Source of the DNA: Salvator merianae
Lineage: Eukaryota > Chordata > Lepidosauria > Squamata > Teiidae
DNA length: 64,000 nucleotides
Assembly (NCBI GenBank): GCA_003586115.2
Contig: QVOM02000074.1
Coordinates: forward strand, 795,160-859,159
Direction of reading: 5' to 3'
Part shown: piece by piece, positions 34,716 through 46,209 of the stretch
Numbering within the stretch: the stretch's first letter is position 1
Layout of the letters: every line of letters begins with the position of its first letter
Notes under the pieces: generated by a model
Database searches by the model: none
What the model saw: only the letters and a program-made list of their open reading frames with translations
Told to the model about the DNA's origin: nothing
Program-made: the position numbers and the translations under genes

Positions 34716-37700
34716 TAAAATTCAGCAAATCATAAATAAATTTATATTGTTGAATAAAAAACTGCATATCCAAAGCAATATTATTGGAAGATCTTCACAA
34801 GGAACATGGCGGATGCCTATTCTCCATGTTTACTTTCAAGCATTTAGGATTAAGAGAATGTAAGACAAAATGGAGAAGTATTGAGGGGGAAAAATCAACC
34901 AAGATTAAAATTAATCCCGTTCTCAAATGTACTGCCAATTAAATAAAACATAGGCAATCCAATAATTATGGCCCAATACAAAACTTGGACTTCATGGAAG
35001 AAAGATTTGGCAATACCTATATCATATATTAATTAATTTAAGTGAGATAACAGAGATCTTACAATGTTTAAAACAAGACCCATGGGAAAAGCTTTAACGT
35101 TAAAAAAAAAAAAAAAAAGGGATTTCAGTCCATTGCAGAATCTTTTGATTCTACACGGCAACTGAGAAGAGAAAAAATGACAATAGCATTACAGCCCAAA
35201 GCAAACTCATGACTAGGCTGGCTGTCACTGAAAAGCTTTTTAAACTCTATAAAGGTCAAACAGGAAATATCTCAACTCTTGAATTCCTTTGAAAATATAC
35301 TCAAAAATAGTAAAACTATCATGAGAGGAATTAACAGCAAAAATATATACTCTCCTAGTTGATCTTAAATACTTCTTTCTAGATATTCTAAAGGAAATCT
35401 GGGAAGTAGATATTCAAAGTAAAATAGCTCAAAATACTTGGCATATGGTAGCCTGCAAAAAAGCAGAACTGGTACACTTCAGTCCAAGCAAAAATATACA
35501 AAAATGCTATATCACTGGTATATCACTCCAGTCCAACTTGCTAAGATCACAAAATGTTGGAGGAAATGTCCAATTTGCCCCTTGTATTTCCACTTGTTGC
35601 GGAAATTCCTATAAGCTATACGCTTCTGTCAAGAAACAGAGAAAGAAATTGGCCTTATATTTAAGGAGAAATTCCCACTAACACCGCAAACTTTACCTCT
35701 TTGTGACCTTTCAAATCTGAAATTAAAAAAGGAAGCAAAAAAGGTTATTGCATACAGTCCAACTTACTATAGCAGAACACTGGAAGCATTTTGATATCAT
35801 GGAAACTCAAGAATGGTACAAATCAATTTGGGAAATTATTATAAATGAATATATTACTACCCAGGTAAGTTGTATGGCAGGCCTGGAGGACCAAAGGAAA
35901 CCATTTTTAATGCTCGGCCGGTTCTCTCAAATGGAAAATATCTGATAAAATTTGACTCCTCGGGGGGACTAAAATTATAATAAACTTGGTTCATTATTCA
36001 CTTATAAGGTTGTATACAAAATAAATATTTTATTGAAGAAGCCTTAATTAAAAACTGTAAAGTATATCCCAGAACATGCTTTCATTGCATGTAGTTTCTA
36101 TATTGTAGTTGTATTATTTGTTATGTTTATACTGACTTGTGTTATTTTTGATGCAATATTTACAGCTGATTTATTTTGTTTTTTCACTTTCAATAATTAA
36201 AAAATTCAATAAAAAACAGATTAGAAGCAGAAAGCTAGTTAGGTAAGCTGTTGGCACCTTGGATCATGAGAGAGTCAAAAGTGTGCTATTAAGCAAAAGA
36301 AAATTGCAGGAATGCTAAATGAATCATTTACATTTGTCTTTGAATTTGAGGCATATCTGTGAACTTGAGCTCCTATGATCAGAAACGGAGTCTGAGGAAG
36401 TGATACATATAGTGGTGACAAGAGAAGTGGTAGGTTTTATTGACAAATTAAGCATAAACAAATCACCAGGTCCTAATAGCATTTGCCCAAAATTTATTAA
36501 GAATGTAAAGCTGCGTTAATAGACTTAACAAAAGTATGCAACTTATCACTATGTTTGCCTTTTGCAGTTGAGGATTAGAAGTTGCCTAATGTGACTCCAA
36601 TTTTTAAAAAGGGCAAAGGGGAAATCCAGAGAATTATGGACCTATCAGCTTAATGTCTGTTCCAGGGAATTTATTATTAAAGTTTAAATTATCAAAGATT
36701 TGGAGGAGCAAAGCTCGCTTAAATTTAGCCAAAGACTTATATAGAGGAAAGTCCTGTCTAAACTAATCTTCTAGATCGTTTTTGTCTGTTAACTAACATG
36801 TGAATAAGGGAAGGCAAATAATCTACTTAAATTTTCAAGGAGATCTTGATGAAAGTCCCTCATTAAAGACTTGACCATAAACTGAATAGTTATGGGATAA
36901 AACAACAGGTTCTATTATGGATAAGCAACTAGCTAAGGAACAGAAAACAGAGAGTAGGTTTACATGAACAAAGAAGTGCTAAGTAAGTTACAGCAACTAA
37001 GGCAAGGCAGAGTGACCCATGTCAGAGTATTATAACAAGTTCCACCAGCTTGCCAGCAGAATCCACAAGTAGACTGAAATGTTTATACAAAATGTCCAAA
37101 CTATACCTAATAAGTTGGAAGCCCAATACGGACTATACAGCCTCCATGTTAAAAGAAAAGGTTGCATTGTATAAAGGCGAGCTGTTTTTCTTCACCCCCT
37201 TCTTCCCCAGCAATGCTTTGTATACTATGAAGCAGCCACCAACTGGAAGCTAGCCAGGAGTGGAAGGCTACTGGTACTTTGTTGCCTTGGTAATAGGAAA
37301 ATTCCTAAGAGTGTTAATCCCGTTACAGGGAAACTAACTCTTTTGACTTTCTGTCAACTGTATGGTTAGTCAATATAGAACCTGGTACATTTTAATCAAG
37401 CCCATTTTGATTCCCAAATGTACTAGTGTTGCCACAGTGATCTGCTTTAATTGCTTTGACTGGCATTTGAATGTACTTGGCAAACTCCATTGTTTAACTC
37501 AGACTAGGTGTTGGCCATGGGTACACATCTTATCACCATTATTTGGAACTTAATTTCATTTTGATTGCACTAATCAAGAAGTGACTGAAGGTCCTGTCTA
37601 TGTGTGATACTCCTATCCTGACCATTAAAGGATTTCTCAATATTTTAAAATTTTGTCTGTTCTTTGCTCACACCTCATCTCACTGTTTGGCTCCAGGGCA

Positions 37701-38273
37701 AAACAAAAAGAGTATAAACCTCCCAGATTTTGCCCCAATTCTTCAGGTGGTTGGTTGCTGACCTCCTCTCATTTGCTGCTGAAAAAACTCTTTTACTTTA
37801 AAGATTCTTGCCATTCTTATGCTTTTTCATGACTTTGTTCAGCTGAAATCACTTAGAGATTTCTCTATGTTCCTCTTTGCTTGCTGCTGATTCCAAGCCG
37901 TTCAATTAGAACCATCCCTACTTTCCTACTCTTGACTTGCCAGCAAGAGTTGCTCTTCTGTGGAGCCTGCTGGTGCCTTTTTCTGTTGCTGGGATTGTGA
38001 AGCAGTTTTACCTTTGAGAGCAGATCAAGTTCTTTGAGCCTCTGATCTATGCCTCTCCATTGCCTCCTTTGGAGCAGAGGTCACCATTTTGCAAAGGGCA
38101 CTTGCTCTCTGCAGTGCATTTGTAGTCCCAGGTTTGTCGGCTGCTCAGGACAGATTTCCAAAATAGTGATATTCTTTCCTTAGAGCATGCAAAGACACAA
38201 GCAAGAGAAGCCATTAGAGAGTAAGAAGTCCTTCGTTGTATGCCCCTTGTTTGTTACTTTTGTTATTTAGAAT

Positions 38274-38575
38274 CAGCAGCATAGCTGACGTTTTTGCTGC
38301 CTGGGGCCACGCGACGGCAGAGGAGCACGAGTGAGGGCGCCCTACCCTGCAGCCTCCTACCCCCGCCGCCACCCCGCCAACTGCCGGCTGGGTGGGCGCG
38401 GCGCCGCACTCTCCTTCCCTGCAGCCTCCTACCCCCGCCCCCCCCCCCCCCGCTCACGCTCAGGCAAAACTTTGCGCGCCGGCCAGGCAGAGAAGGGGCT
38501 GGCTGCATGTGCTGCCCAGGACAATGTGCTGCCTGGGGCGGCATGCCCCCCCCCCCCCCCCGTCCTACGCCACTG
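38274..38575. mobile_element. GC-rich non-autonomous hAT element with 8-bp TSD (hAT-b)
   Basis: A 302-bp GC-rich block flanked by a perfect 8-bp duplication TTTAGAAT (38266-38273 and 38576-38583). The left end is CAGCAGCATAGCTGACG and the inverted right end CAGTGGCGTAGGACGGG, imperfect TIRs of the same kind as hAT-a. Two long C runs (about 38439-38450 and 38546-38561) lie inside. The overlapping ORFs on both strands (up to 156 codons) are Pro/Gly/Arg-rich by-products of composition and not genes. Confidence 0.9.
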
Positions 38576-39809
38576 TTTAGAATAGAGCTGGTACACAAAG
38601 AATAGAGTAAATTGGGCTGCGTGCAGCACATTGGAATCTGAAACACAGAAAGGCTACTGCTAAAGGGAGGAGCTAGCCAAAACAAGTTGGAGGTGTGGAC
38701 ATTGAATCTGGGTATTTTTGGGCAGGGAAACAATCCCTAGACCCTTATTAGATCAATAGGAAGAAACTGCATTTTAAACATCCCTTCTACAAGCCTCTCA
38801 GCCTTTTCTAATAGTTGACAGCCACTTATTTTAACAGTTACCACTAGAACTCTATAAAATGCAGTCAAGCACATGATCCAGTTATTATCTAGTTATATTA
38901 GTTATTCTGTTGCCATCTTTTGACTGACACTCTAATTAGAAGCTATATAGATTCTGCTGTACTTGCATCTTATTCTGCTGCTTTATTTTTCTTACATTTT
39001 GACTAAAGAAAACTTTGTTTTTGAAACTGCTTTTGCTTTGATTTGTTCCCCCCTTCCCCCGTTTCTAATAACTTTATGTCAGCTTCAGTCATCTGTGAGA
39101 ACTAACCTCCTAATGTTTAATACCTGTGATAGGGTGAACTGAAAGAGAGGGCTATTTTCACCAAACCAGTAGTACCAGTAAGAACCAGTTCAATTCATAA
39201 AAATGTGCTGGAATGGCCACTCCTGTAAAGGGTATCTAGTCACTGTTCGGTTGGATCCAGCTAGCAGGAAAGGCAGAGGCCAAGTTGGAAGAGTATGAAG
39301 TTTGCTTGGCAAAAGTAAGCACTGCTGTCCAGAGACAGGATCATCTCAAGAAAAGGAGATAAAACCAACAAAATGGCCCAGGAGGAAGGGGATCATCACA
39401 GATGGCTTGTCTTTTATCTACAATGTAAAGGGCATCTCACAGCAAATTGACCACAGTAGTCAACAGGAGAGGCCAGCACTCCCTTCATGACAAACTGTGC
39501 TGAGGTCAGAACTCTGGAGTCCAAAGCACAGTCCAGGAAGAGCCCATTGTGCACAAAAGTAGCTTTGACAAACATGACTCCAAGAAGCATCATCAGCCAG
39601 GCAATGAGTCCCTATCTGTGAGTGAAACAGGGGCAGCCTACTCCAAATGGCACAATAGAGCAAGACAGATTGGAAAGATGCAAGAAGATTAGAGTGAGTG
39701 ACAGTACCTCCCCTTTTTCAATATGAGTACAGGTTAGAAACACATAGGGAGAAGGGAAGATGGATGTGGAGGGGCTAACAGAGTTGTGATGTACATAGTG
39801 CCTGATAAG

Positions 39810-41233
39810 CCTGGCAGTTGTCAAAAAGTCTAGAGTTACAGGTAGAGGATTTAGCACATCCCATCCAAATGGACAGGAAACCAATGGTCAGTGGGCCAGG
39901 AAAACAACACACAATGCCAGTAAGGTTAGGAGTGAAGGACCATTGGGAACTGATTCAGTTTGTAATAGCTCCTACTACAGTACATGCTATTATTCTGAGT
40001 TTGAACTGGCTGAAGCACCACACCAAAGGCAAACTCATGGACGGGGTTATATTCTGCAGATGGAAATGAAATAGACCCAGCCAAAGTAAGGGATGTAATT
40101 GAGTGGGGGGGTGCCATGGGTGTGGAGACTGCTGCATGATGTCTTTGGCTTTGCAAACTTTTACAGGCCGTTCATTCTGCATAGTTTGCCCAGATTGCAC
40201 TACCACTAACAGATCTGCTGAAAACCAAAGGCACTCAGAATGAGAAAAAAAGCAAGTGATCACATGCCAAACTTGGCTGGACAGCAGAATGCTAACAAGC
40301 CTTTGAAATCCTAAAGAGCAATTTACCAAAGAGCCAATACAAATCCTTCTTGACAAGCCCTTTGAGGTACAGGTAGATACTAGCAATAAACCAATTGGGG
40401 CACTGCTGTTGCAAAGAGGGGAAGACCAGCAATTTAGGCCATTAGCATACCTGTCAAAAAAAAGTTTTTGTCTATCAAAGGAAATTAACCAGTAAGAGAA
40501 AAACTAGCAAAATGTTTATCAAACACATGTGTAGGCTGCATGAGGTGCCACCAGAAGTCATAAGTGATAGAAGAGTACAGTTTATTTATCAGTTCTAGAG
40601 GACATCACCCAGGATTGTCTTCAGCCCATCACCCTAAGACAGAGGGGCAGACTGAACAGGTGAACCAGGTGGTGGGATTTGTTACATCAAATACTTGCAG
40701 GACAACTGAGGAGACCTGCTGCCCCATGCAGAGCTGGCTTACAACAATTCCAGTCACAGTAGTATGGATTGCTCTCCTGTCCAAGTGGTGTATAAGATGT
40801 CAAGCCCTTGCCCATGCAGCATAGACTTGGCTGACAAAATCACAAAAGCTTGGCTGAAAATTGTGGAGGCTTTGGAGCATGCTAAGAATGAATATAAAAC
40901 GTATGCAGACAGAAGACAGAACCCAGGATAGGATTGAAGGTGGGGGACAGGGTGAAAATATTGGGACCCAAATATGTGGGACTGTTTTCTATTTTAAGAT
41001 TTGTAAATAAGATTTCTGTTGAACTGTTTTTGCCTAAACAATATAAAATGTGCCCTGTATTTCACATCAGCCTCCTGAAACCAGCTGTGGAATTGTCCCA
41101 GTGGCACCAGAAGCAACCACTGCCACTGGCAATTATGGTGGACAACCAGAGCCGCTACAAAATAGCAGACATTTTGGACACTCACATAGCCCAGAAAAAC
41201 TGCAATAAACTGGAAAACCTGCCGCAGGCTTAG
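39810..41233 (+). pseudogene. Ty3-b pol remnant (protease, RNase H, integrase)
   Basis: Degraded Ty3/gypsy polyprotein. The protease-end block at 39818-40069 has DHWELIQFVIAPTTVHAIIL then SLNWLKHH, typical of the family (I.LGL.WL..H). The core RT is deleted. At about 40140-40380 the RT end and RNase H are readable in shifting frames (FANFYRPF, then LLTDLLK-like). Integrase follows: 40564-40680 has LSSAHHPKTEGQTEQVNQVV around the last catalytic Glu region. 40934-41090 has VGDRVKILGPKYVGLFSILR and FLPKQYKMCPVFHISLLKPA, the GPY/F module. A chromodomain start follows (YKIADILDTHIAQ). Compared with intact elements it lacks about 1 kb of RT. Confidence 0.87.
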
Positions 41234-41442
41234 AGATAATTGAATGGATGCAGCTGATGTTTGAGGGCCTAAGTTGGTAAAGTGTTTTCACCTGACTTAC
41301 CCAGGCAAGCTGGGTCCACAGTGACTTGTGTGCATTATTCATTATACCTATTTACATCCATTATAAATATTGTTGTGATTAAGAATTGTATGTATTAATC
41401 ATACATGGTTAATTTGGGGGAGATTATTTTAGGGGGGTGAAA

Positions 41443-41772
41443 TGTCAGGCATGATAAGCCTGCCATAGAGGCAGAGAGCAACCAATTTAAATAGTCTAGG
41501 AGGAGGAAAGGAGTGAGAAAACAAGGCAGGAAAACAAAGGGGAAAAGTCAGTTAACAGCTGAGAATGTGAGGGAAAGTGCTTGAAGGCATGTAGCTAACA
41601 TGACACATTGTTGTGAAGGAAGAGGAAGGAACTGTATATAAGCACTGTGTTAGCAATCCTTCACATTCCTGTCAAGATTTGGTTGTTCTGAGCTTACAAC
41701 TGAAGTCTGAATAAAACCTTACTTTCATTTACCTATGAAGTGGTTGATTTCTGCTGGGGTCAAGGTAGGACA
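41443..41772 (+). repeat. 3' LTR of Ty3-b
   Basis: A 330-bp LTR with short inverted ends TGTC...GACA. It is preceded by the purine tract AGGGGGGTGAAA (41431-41442), where plus-strand synthesis is primed. A promoter-like TATATAA (41635-41641) and the poly(A) signal AATAAA (41710-41715) sit 75 bp apart. The 5' LTR of Ty3-c has the same spacing. LINE-A sequence resumes directly after it. Confidence 0.85.
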
Positions 41773-42739
41773 TCACAAAGGGATTTTGAAGAGCTCCAAA
41801 GATATCTCTACACATTGGAGGACTGGGCATCAAAATGGCAAATGTTGTTCACTGTGAATAAGTGTAAAGTATGAATATTGGAGCTAAAAATCCTAACTAC
41901 TCCTATACACTAACTGATTGCGGTGATCAGGAAAGAGGTTTTGGAGTAATGGTAGACAGCTCAATGGAAGTGATGATGAAGTGTACATCTGCTGAAAAAG
42001 AAAGAGGCCAATAGCATGTTAGGAATAATTAAAGAATTGTATTTAAAACAGATGCAAAAATTACAATAGAATTCTGTAGAATCTTTATAGAAACAGATGT
42101 ACAACTACACCTAGAATTCTGTCTGTATTTAGTTGACACATCTCAAAAGGAGTTGGAGAAAATTAAGATGATCAAGGGGGCTGGGGAACTTCCACATGAG
42201 GAAAGGTTGCAATGTCTTGGGCTTTTTAGTCTAGAAAGGAGATGAATGAAAGAAGATACGATAGAGTTGTATATTATCCCTGGTATAGACAAAGTGGCTA
42301 CAGAGAAGCCACTTTTCTCCCTTACCCAAACTATTAGAACTAAAATTCACCCCATGAAGCTGAATCTTGAATTAATCAAAACACACAAAAGTTTTTTTAT
42401 TTTTTTCACGCGACACATAGTTAAACTTTACAATTTGGTCTCATCAGCTTGGATGGATTAAAAAAAGATTTGGATCAATTCTTGGAAGTCAGGGCTATCA
42501 GTAGCTATTAGCCCTGATTACAGTAGGAGATAGTATGCCTCCAAAGGCCAGCTGTTGAGTGGCTCCAAGCAGAGTGAACTGTGTGCTCATGTCCTGCTGA
42601 TGGGCTTCCATGTGCAGCTAGTCGGCCACTGTGAGAGCAGACTGCTGGACTAAATGGGGCATGATTCCAATCTAGTAGGACATTTCTTATGTTCTTACGC
42701 TATTGGAGCCTTGTTACTCTCCTTCTGAGTCCTTCAGAG

Positions 42740-43050
42740 TGTTCTCTTCTGACATACAGCCTTGAAGTCTGTCTGTTCTCATTTCCTCCACCCTTTTATT
42801 GTCTGAAGTTGAAGGAGAACATTGTCACTGCCTCCCAGGGTCCCAGTCATGTTCACATCCTCAACTATTTTCTTCTTGTAAGGATTAGTCCAGGATAGTT
42901 GACCACCCCCTTAGTTCTTCTTTCACCTTCTGACAGATTAAGTTGCCTCCAAAAGAAGACAATAATTTGTTGGACCTCTGACTTGCAGCAGATCTAGATT
43001 TCCTAGAGATGTCTGGGTAGTTGAAATGCCCTGTAATCACTACCTTGTGC
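42740..43050 (-). mobile_element. CR1 endonuclease fragment
   Basis: About 300 bp collinear with the endonuclease part of CR1-d (about 57185-57460). Shared landmarks include CCTTGAAGTCTG, CCAGGGTCCCAGTCA and TAAGGATTAG in the same order and orientation. It is moderately diverged and truncated at both ends. Confidence 0.8.
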
Positions 43051-43969
43051 TTCCCTGAGTTTGATCATCTTGTGCCTGCCTGTCTAGGCAGCCTTTTTGG
43101 CCATGACTGCACTTAATGGGTGAAGTTGTTGGGAGGACGTGCCTGTGGCATTGTGTTCTGGCCTCAGCCCCATCAAAGTGTTCTCCCAGTTCCTGGGCCA
43201 GGATGCATTTGCAAGCAACATTAACTTTGACCTCTTTACACACTTATGGCAGTCCCTTCAATCACTGTAGCCCATATTAACAGCATCCCCACTGATGGAT
43301 CACATCAGGATGCAAGGCAGTGACTCACACTCAAGATGCCTGTCCTGAAACCTAAGGGCATTAGCACCTCTCACCAGTTGCTTCAGTGGGGAAAGAAGTT
43401 AAGACTGGCTGCCTTTGAGGGCCAGGAATTGTGTCTGAAGTATGTAATGAAGACATTGTTTCTCTACTTTTATTCTTACTCAGATGGTCTCAACAGGGCT
43501 TCCCTGCTTTGCAATATAAATCGCTGATAGTTGGAGTGCTGATTATTGCCCCTTTTTCAGATGGTATAATATTTCACAAGCTGACAACTTACATTTGCTT
43601 CTTACCTGAGCATAAATATGGTCTTGAACACTAGGGAAGCAAAGCATGCTGTGACTTCTCCACAGTGCACTCACTTCACTCTTCAGAAATGGCCATCTGC
43701 CTGCACTTCAACATGCTAACTCAAATAACCAGCATGAGGTGTGGTTTTTGCAATCCAGCTTAGACCATCATATTCTTCCTGGGATCTTACTGGGTACTTT
43801 CTTTTGCTAAATATTCACGTAACACTGTTTCCCTCCTATTGTCATCAGTTGTGCACAAGATTAAACTATTTAAAAAAATCAATAGCATTGTCAGGCACAT
43901 TTTGTGAATCAGTGTGGGCACGCCCACATCAGTTCTTCTTCCAAGTACAAAATGTCTAGGTTGCACTTA
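43051..43969. other. Unassigned stretch
   Basis: No recognisable protein or repeat motif. It is less AT-rich than the surroundings, particularly 43050-43450, so an unidentified old repeat is possible. Confidence 0.4.
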
Positions 43970-45560
43970 AGGAAAGAGGCTGCTTACTGAAACATGGAAA
44001 GGAAATGGAAAGACAAAAAGAAACAATCCAGTTTCCATTAAGCTCTGTGCACTGGTGGCAATGTCTGCAATGACTGAAAACAAGGAGGTGTGTGGACATG
44101 TATTGTACAGGCCAATTATACAGACATAAAGGGGGACGTTTGCAGAAAGAAAAAACAAAGGATTTTGAAGAGCATGCTGCTAAAACATCGGAAAAAAATA
44201 ATACAAACTTGTTTAAGTACATTAGAAGTAGGAATCCAACCAGAAAAGTAATTGGACCATTAAATGACAATGGACACAAAGGGATAATTAAAGAGGATAT
44301 AGAGATTACAGAGAGGTTAAATGAATTCTTTGTCTCTGTTTTCACTGAGAAAGACAGAGGGCATATGCGTACAAGTGAGACTATATTTTCAGGAGCGGAG
44401 TCAGAAGAATTAAACTGCATAGAGATAACCAGGGAGGAGGCTTAATAAACTAAATGCTAACAAACCACGAGGACCAGATAGCATTCATCAAAGAGTTCTT
44501 AAATAATTCTCAAATGAAATTGCTGATCTTCTAGCCAAAGTATGTAATCTTTCTTAAGATCAGACTCTGTGCCTGAAGACTTGAGGGTGGCAAATATGAC
44601 ACCAATCTTCAAAACAAAATCTGAGATGATCCAGAAAATTACAGACCACTCAGCTTAATATCAGTTCCAGAAAGTGATGAAAACCATCATAAAGGATAAA
44701 ATTAATACACACATAGGGAACCAAGCATTGCTGAAGGAAATTAAGCATGGTTTCTGCAAAAGTAAATCATGCCTTACTATCTTGCTAAAATAATTTGAGT
44801 GTTAATAAGTATGTGGACAAAAGTGATCCAGTTGACATTGTCTATCTTGACTTTCAGAAGGCTTTTGACAAAGTCCCTCATCAAAGGCTCCTGAGTAAAC
44901 CCAGTAGTCATGGAATAAGAAGACAGGTCCTGTCCTGCCCTGGATTGGAAACAAAGAATAGTAATAATGGGACAATTCTCAGAGTGGAGGGAAGTAAAAA
45001 GCGGGGTCCCCCAACAGTAAATATTGGGACCTGTGGCTTTTATTTATTCATAAATGATCTAGAAGTAGGGGTAAAAGTGAGATAGCAAAGTTTGCTGACA
45101 ACACTAAATTATAAGAGATTGTGAAGAACTCCAGAGGAATCCCTTGACATTAGGTGACTGGACAGTAATGTGACAGACGTGTCTCAATCTTAGAAAGTGC
45201 AACATAATGCACATTGGGAACTGAGCTTTCTGTGATACACCAGGAAAGGGGTCTGGGGACAGCTCAATTAAGGTGTTGACCAAGGGCACAGCAGCAGTGA
45301 AAGAAACAAATTCAATGTTAGGGGTAATTAGAAAGGGAATAGAAAATACATTGGCAAATGACAATTGTACCTCTTTACAAATCTATTGTGAGGCCATATT
45401 TGGGGTACAGTAAGGATAGTTCAAAAATGAAACTGATTAGCTTAAGAAGTGATGACTTCTTTGCCAGATGTGTTCAAGAGGAGTTGGGATAGCCGTCCCT
45501 TGGAGATGCTTCATTTGAATTTCTTTATGAAGTAGGAAGTGGAAGTCAGCATTAAATGTC
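43970..45560 (+). mobile_element. CR1/L3-like LINE remnant (LINE-B)
   Basis: Second + strand copy of the LINE-A kind. The linker at 44092-44445 has NTNLFKYIRSRNPTRKVIGP and LNEFFVSVFTEKDRG. RT follows: KLNANKPRGPDSIHQRVLK near 44450, then 44795-44905 with VDIVYLDFQKAFDKVPHQRL (motif A intact). A decayed GPV...LFINDLEVGVK block is near 45030-45085 and the thumb extends to about 45.4 kb. The endonuclease is missing, so the copy is 5'-truncated; stops and shifts are frequent. Confidence 0.87.
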
Positions 45561-45845
45561 CTATCTACTCTCAGTATCTATGTTCCTTCTAATTCCCTTA
45601 GATGTTCTATATTGTAGTCTCTTGATTGATTTGTAATTGTCTGAGATCACTCCATATGCAGTTCATGTTAATCAGAAACCTTCATAAGATATGGTTTACT
45701 TCCAAATGACAGTAAAACTGTGAGGACAATTTGAGGGTTTTTATAGGATAATCAAACTGATTATTGATCAAAATGACATTTGTTTATATGTTAGTTCCTT
45801 TATTACTTTCATTTTCATTTTTTTATATAACGACTGGTGCATATA

Positions 45846-46209
45846 TGTCGAGCATGCTTGCCATAGGTTTTTTATTTGTAAAAGGACTCTTAGATCTAGA
45901 TCTTGTAAATATTATATCTGCCAAATGACACCACTTTTTGTATATAGTTGCACTTTGGAAGGAAAATTGAAGATTGGGCAACCACGGGAGGAACTGTTAC
46001 TTTTGAGAGAGAAAGTTGAGGATTTTAGGATTGCACAGTAAACTGGTTATTTTGAGTAAAGTAAAGATGTATAAAAGTAAGCAACCTGATCAGAGAGGCA
46101 CTCTGGTCTAGAGTATGTTGTGCTGATCTGTAATTGAACTGAATAAATCACTTTTGCTTCTACTATAATTGAGAGCAGGGGTCTATTACTGTAAAGCCAG
46201 GGCAGTGCA
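45846..46209 (+). repeat. 5' LTR of Ty3-c
   Basis: LTR starting TGTCGAGCATGC and ending GGCAGTGCA. It contains TATAAAA (46070-46076) and AATAAA (46142-46147). About 45897-46130 matches 61189-61416 at roughly 80% by eye with small indels, consistent with two ancient LTRs of one family. Gag-like coding starts 43 bp after its end. The exact 5' edge is approximate. Confidence 0.78.

Larger units (their letters stand above)
32470..35950 (+). pseudogene. L1-d ORF2, decayed
   Basis: Endonuclease-RT gene of L1-d. Around 32510-32640 frames carry a degraded QETH-like block, then CVAILVKYN (normally RGVAILI). At 33102-33290 the linker has a decayed helical pattern. The best RT segment, at 33528-33959, contains SFCPIALLNVDFKAFSGVLA followed by KRLTQF and DPNQSGFIPGRF. 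These are the L1 RT fingers (YRPISLLN.DYKI..K.LA.RL and HPDQ.GFI.GR). Next is LEMLFLDIPKMFDFLAHSYL, a decayed motif A (LDAEKAFD). The frame is then lost. An (AT)n expansion lies at 33969-34016, just after motif A. Confidence 0.82.
31213..36219 (+). mobile_element. Almost full-length L1 (L1-d) inside LINE-A
   Basis: A + strand L1 of about 5 kb. It is bounded by an 11-bp target duplication ATTAGAAG(T/C)AG (31202-31212 and 36220-36230) and ends in an A-rich tail with AATAAA (about 36189-36217). LINE-A reads collinearly across the duplication. Internal order: a presumed 5' UTR to about 31.9 kb, a weak ORF1 remnant at about 31.9-32.2 kb, ORF2 endonuclease from about 32.47 kb, and RT at 33.5-33.96 kb. 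The C-terminal region is hard to read. It carries Harb-b and an (AT)n tract. All frames are broken. Confidence 0.85.
37011..41772 (+). mobile_element. Ty3/gypsy retrotransposon (Ty3-b), 3' LTR present
   Basis: A + strand Ty3/gypsy remnant interrupting LINE-A. Pol sequence occupies about 39.8-41.23 kb and is followed by a polypurine tract and a 330-bp LTR. No matching 5' LTR was found near 37.02 kb, although a TGTCAG there could be its eroded start. 37.0-39.8 kb contains no clear gag and includes hAT-b. Part of it may be unrelated sequence. The left boundary is therefore tentative. Confidence 0.7.
29870..42700 (+). mobile_element. CR1/L3-like LINE (LINE-A) split by two large insertions
   Basis: A + strand LINE of the CR1/L3 kind whose own sequence survives in three blocks. 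29870-31212 is the endonuclease and linker; an EN-like GRHxDFKYPHI block is near 30475 and TFFTYIRS near 31190. 36220-37010 is the RT start (NKSPGPNSICPKFI in one frame). 41773-42700 is the RT thumb and 3' end, starting RDFEELQRYLYTLEDW and ending near the CTTATGTTCTTA-type tail (42689-42698). The first gap is L1-d (with TSD) and the second is Ty3-b. About 200 bp of RT expected at the second junction is missing, so that insertion came with a deletion or later loss. Confidence 0.82.

Noticed and set aside
38263..38733. 156-codon - strand ORF and overlapping + strand ORFs in GC-rich DNA
   Set aside because: Pro/Gly/Arg-rich in all frames, with C homopolymer runs, and almost entirely inside hAT-b; open frames follow from GC content.
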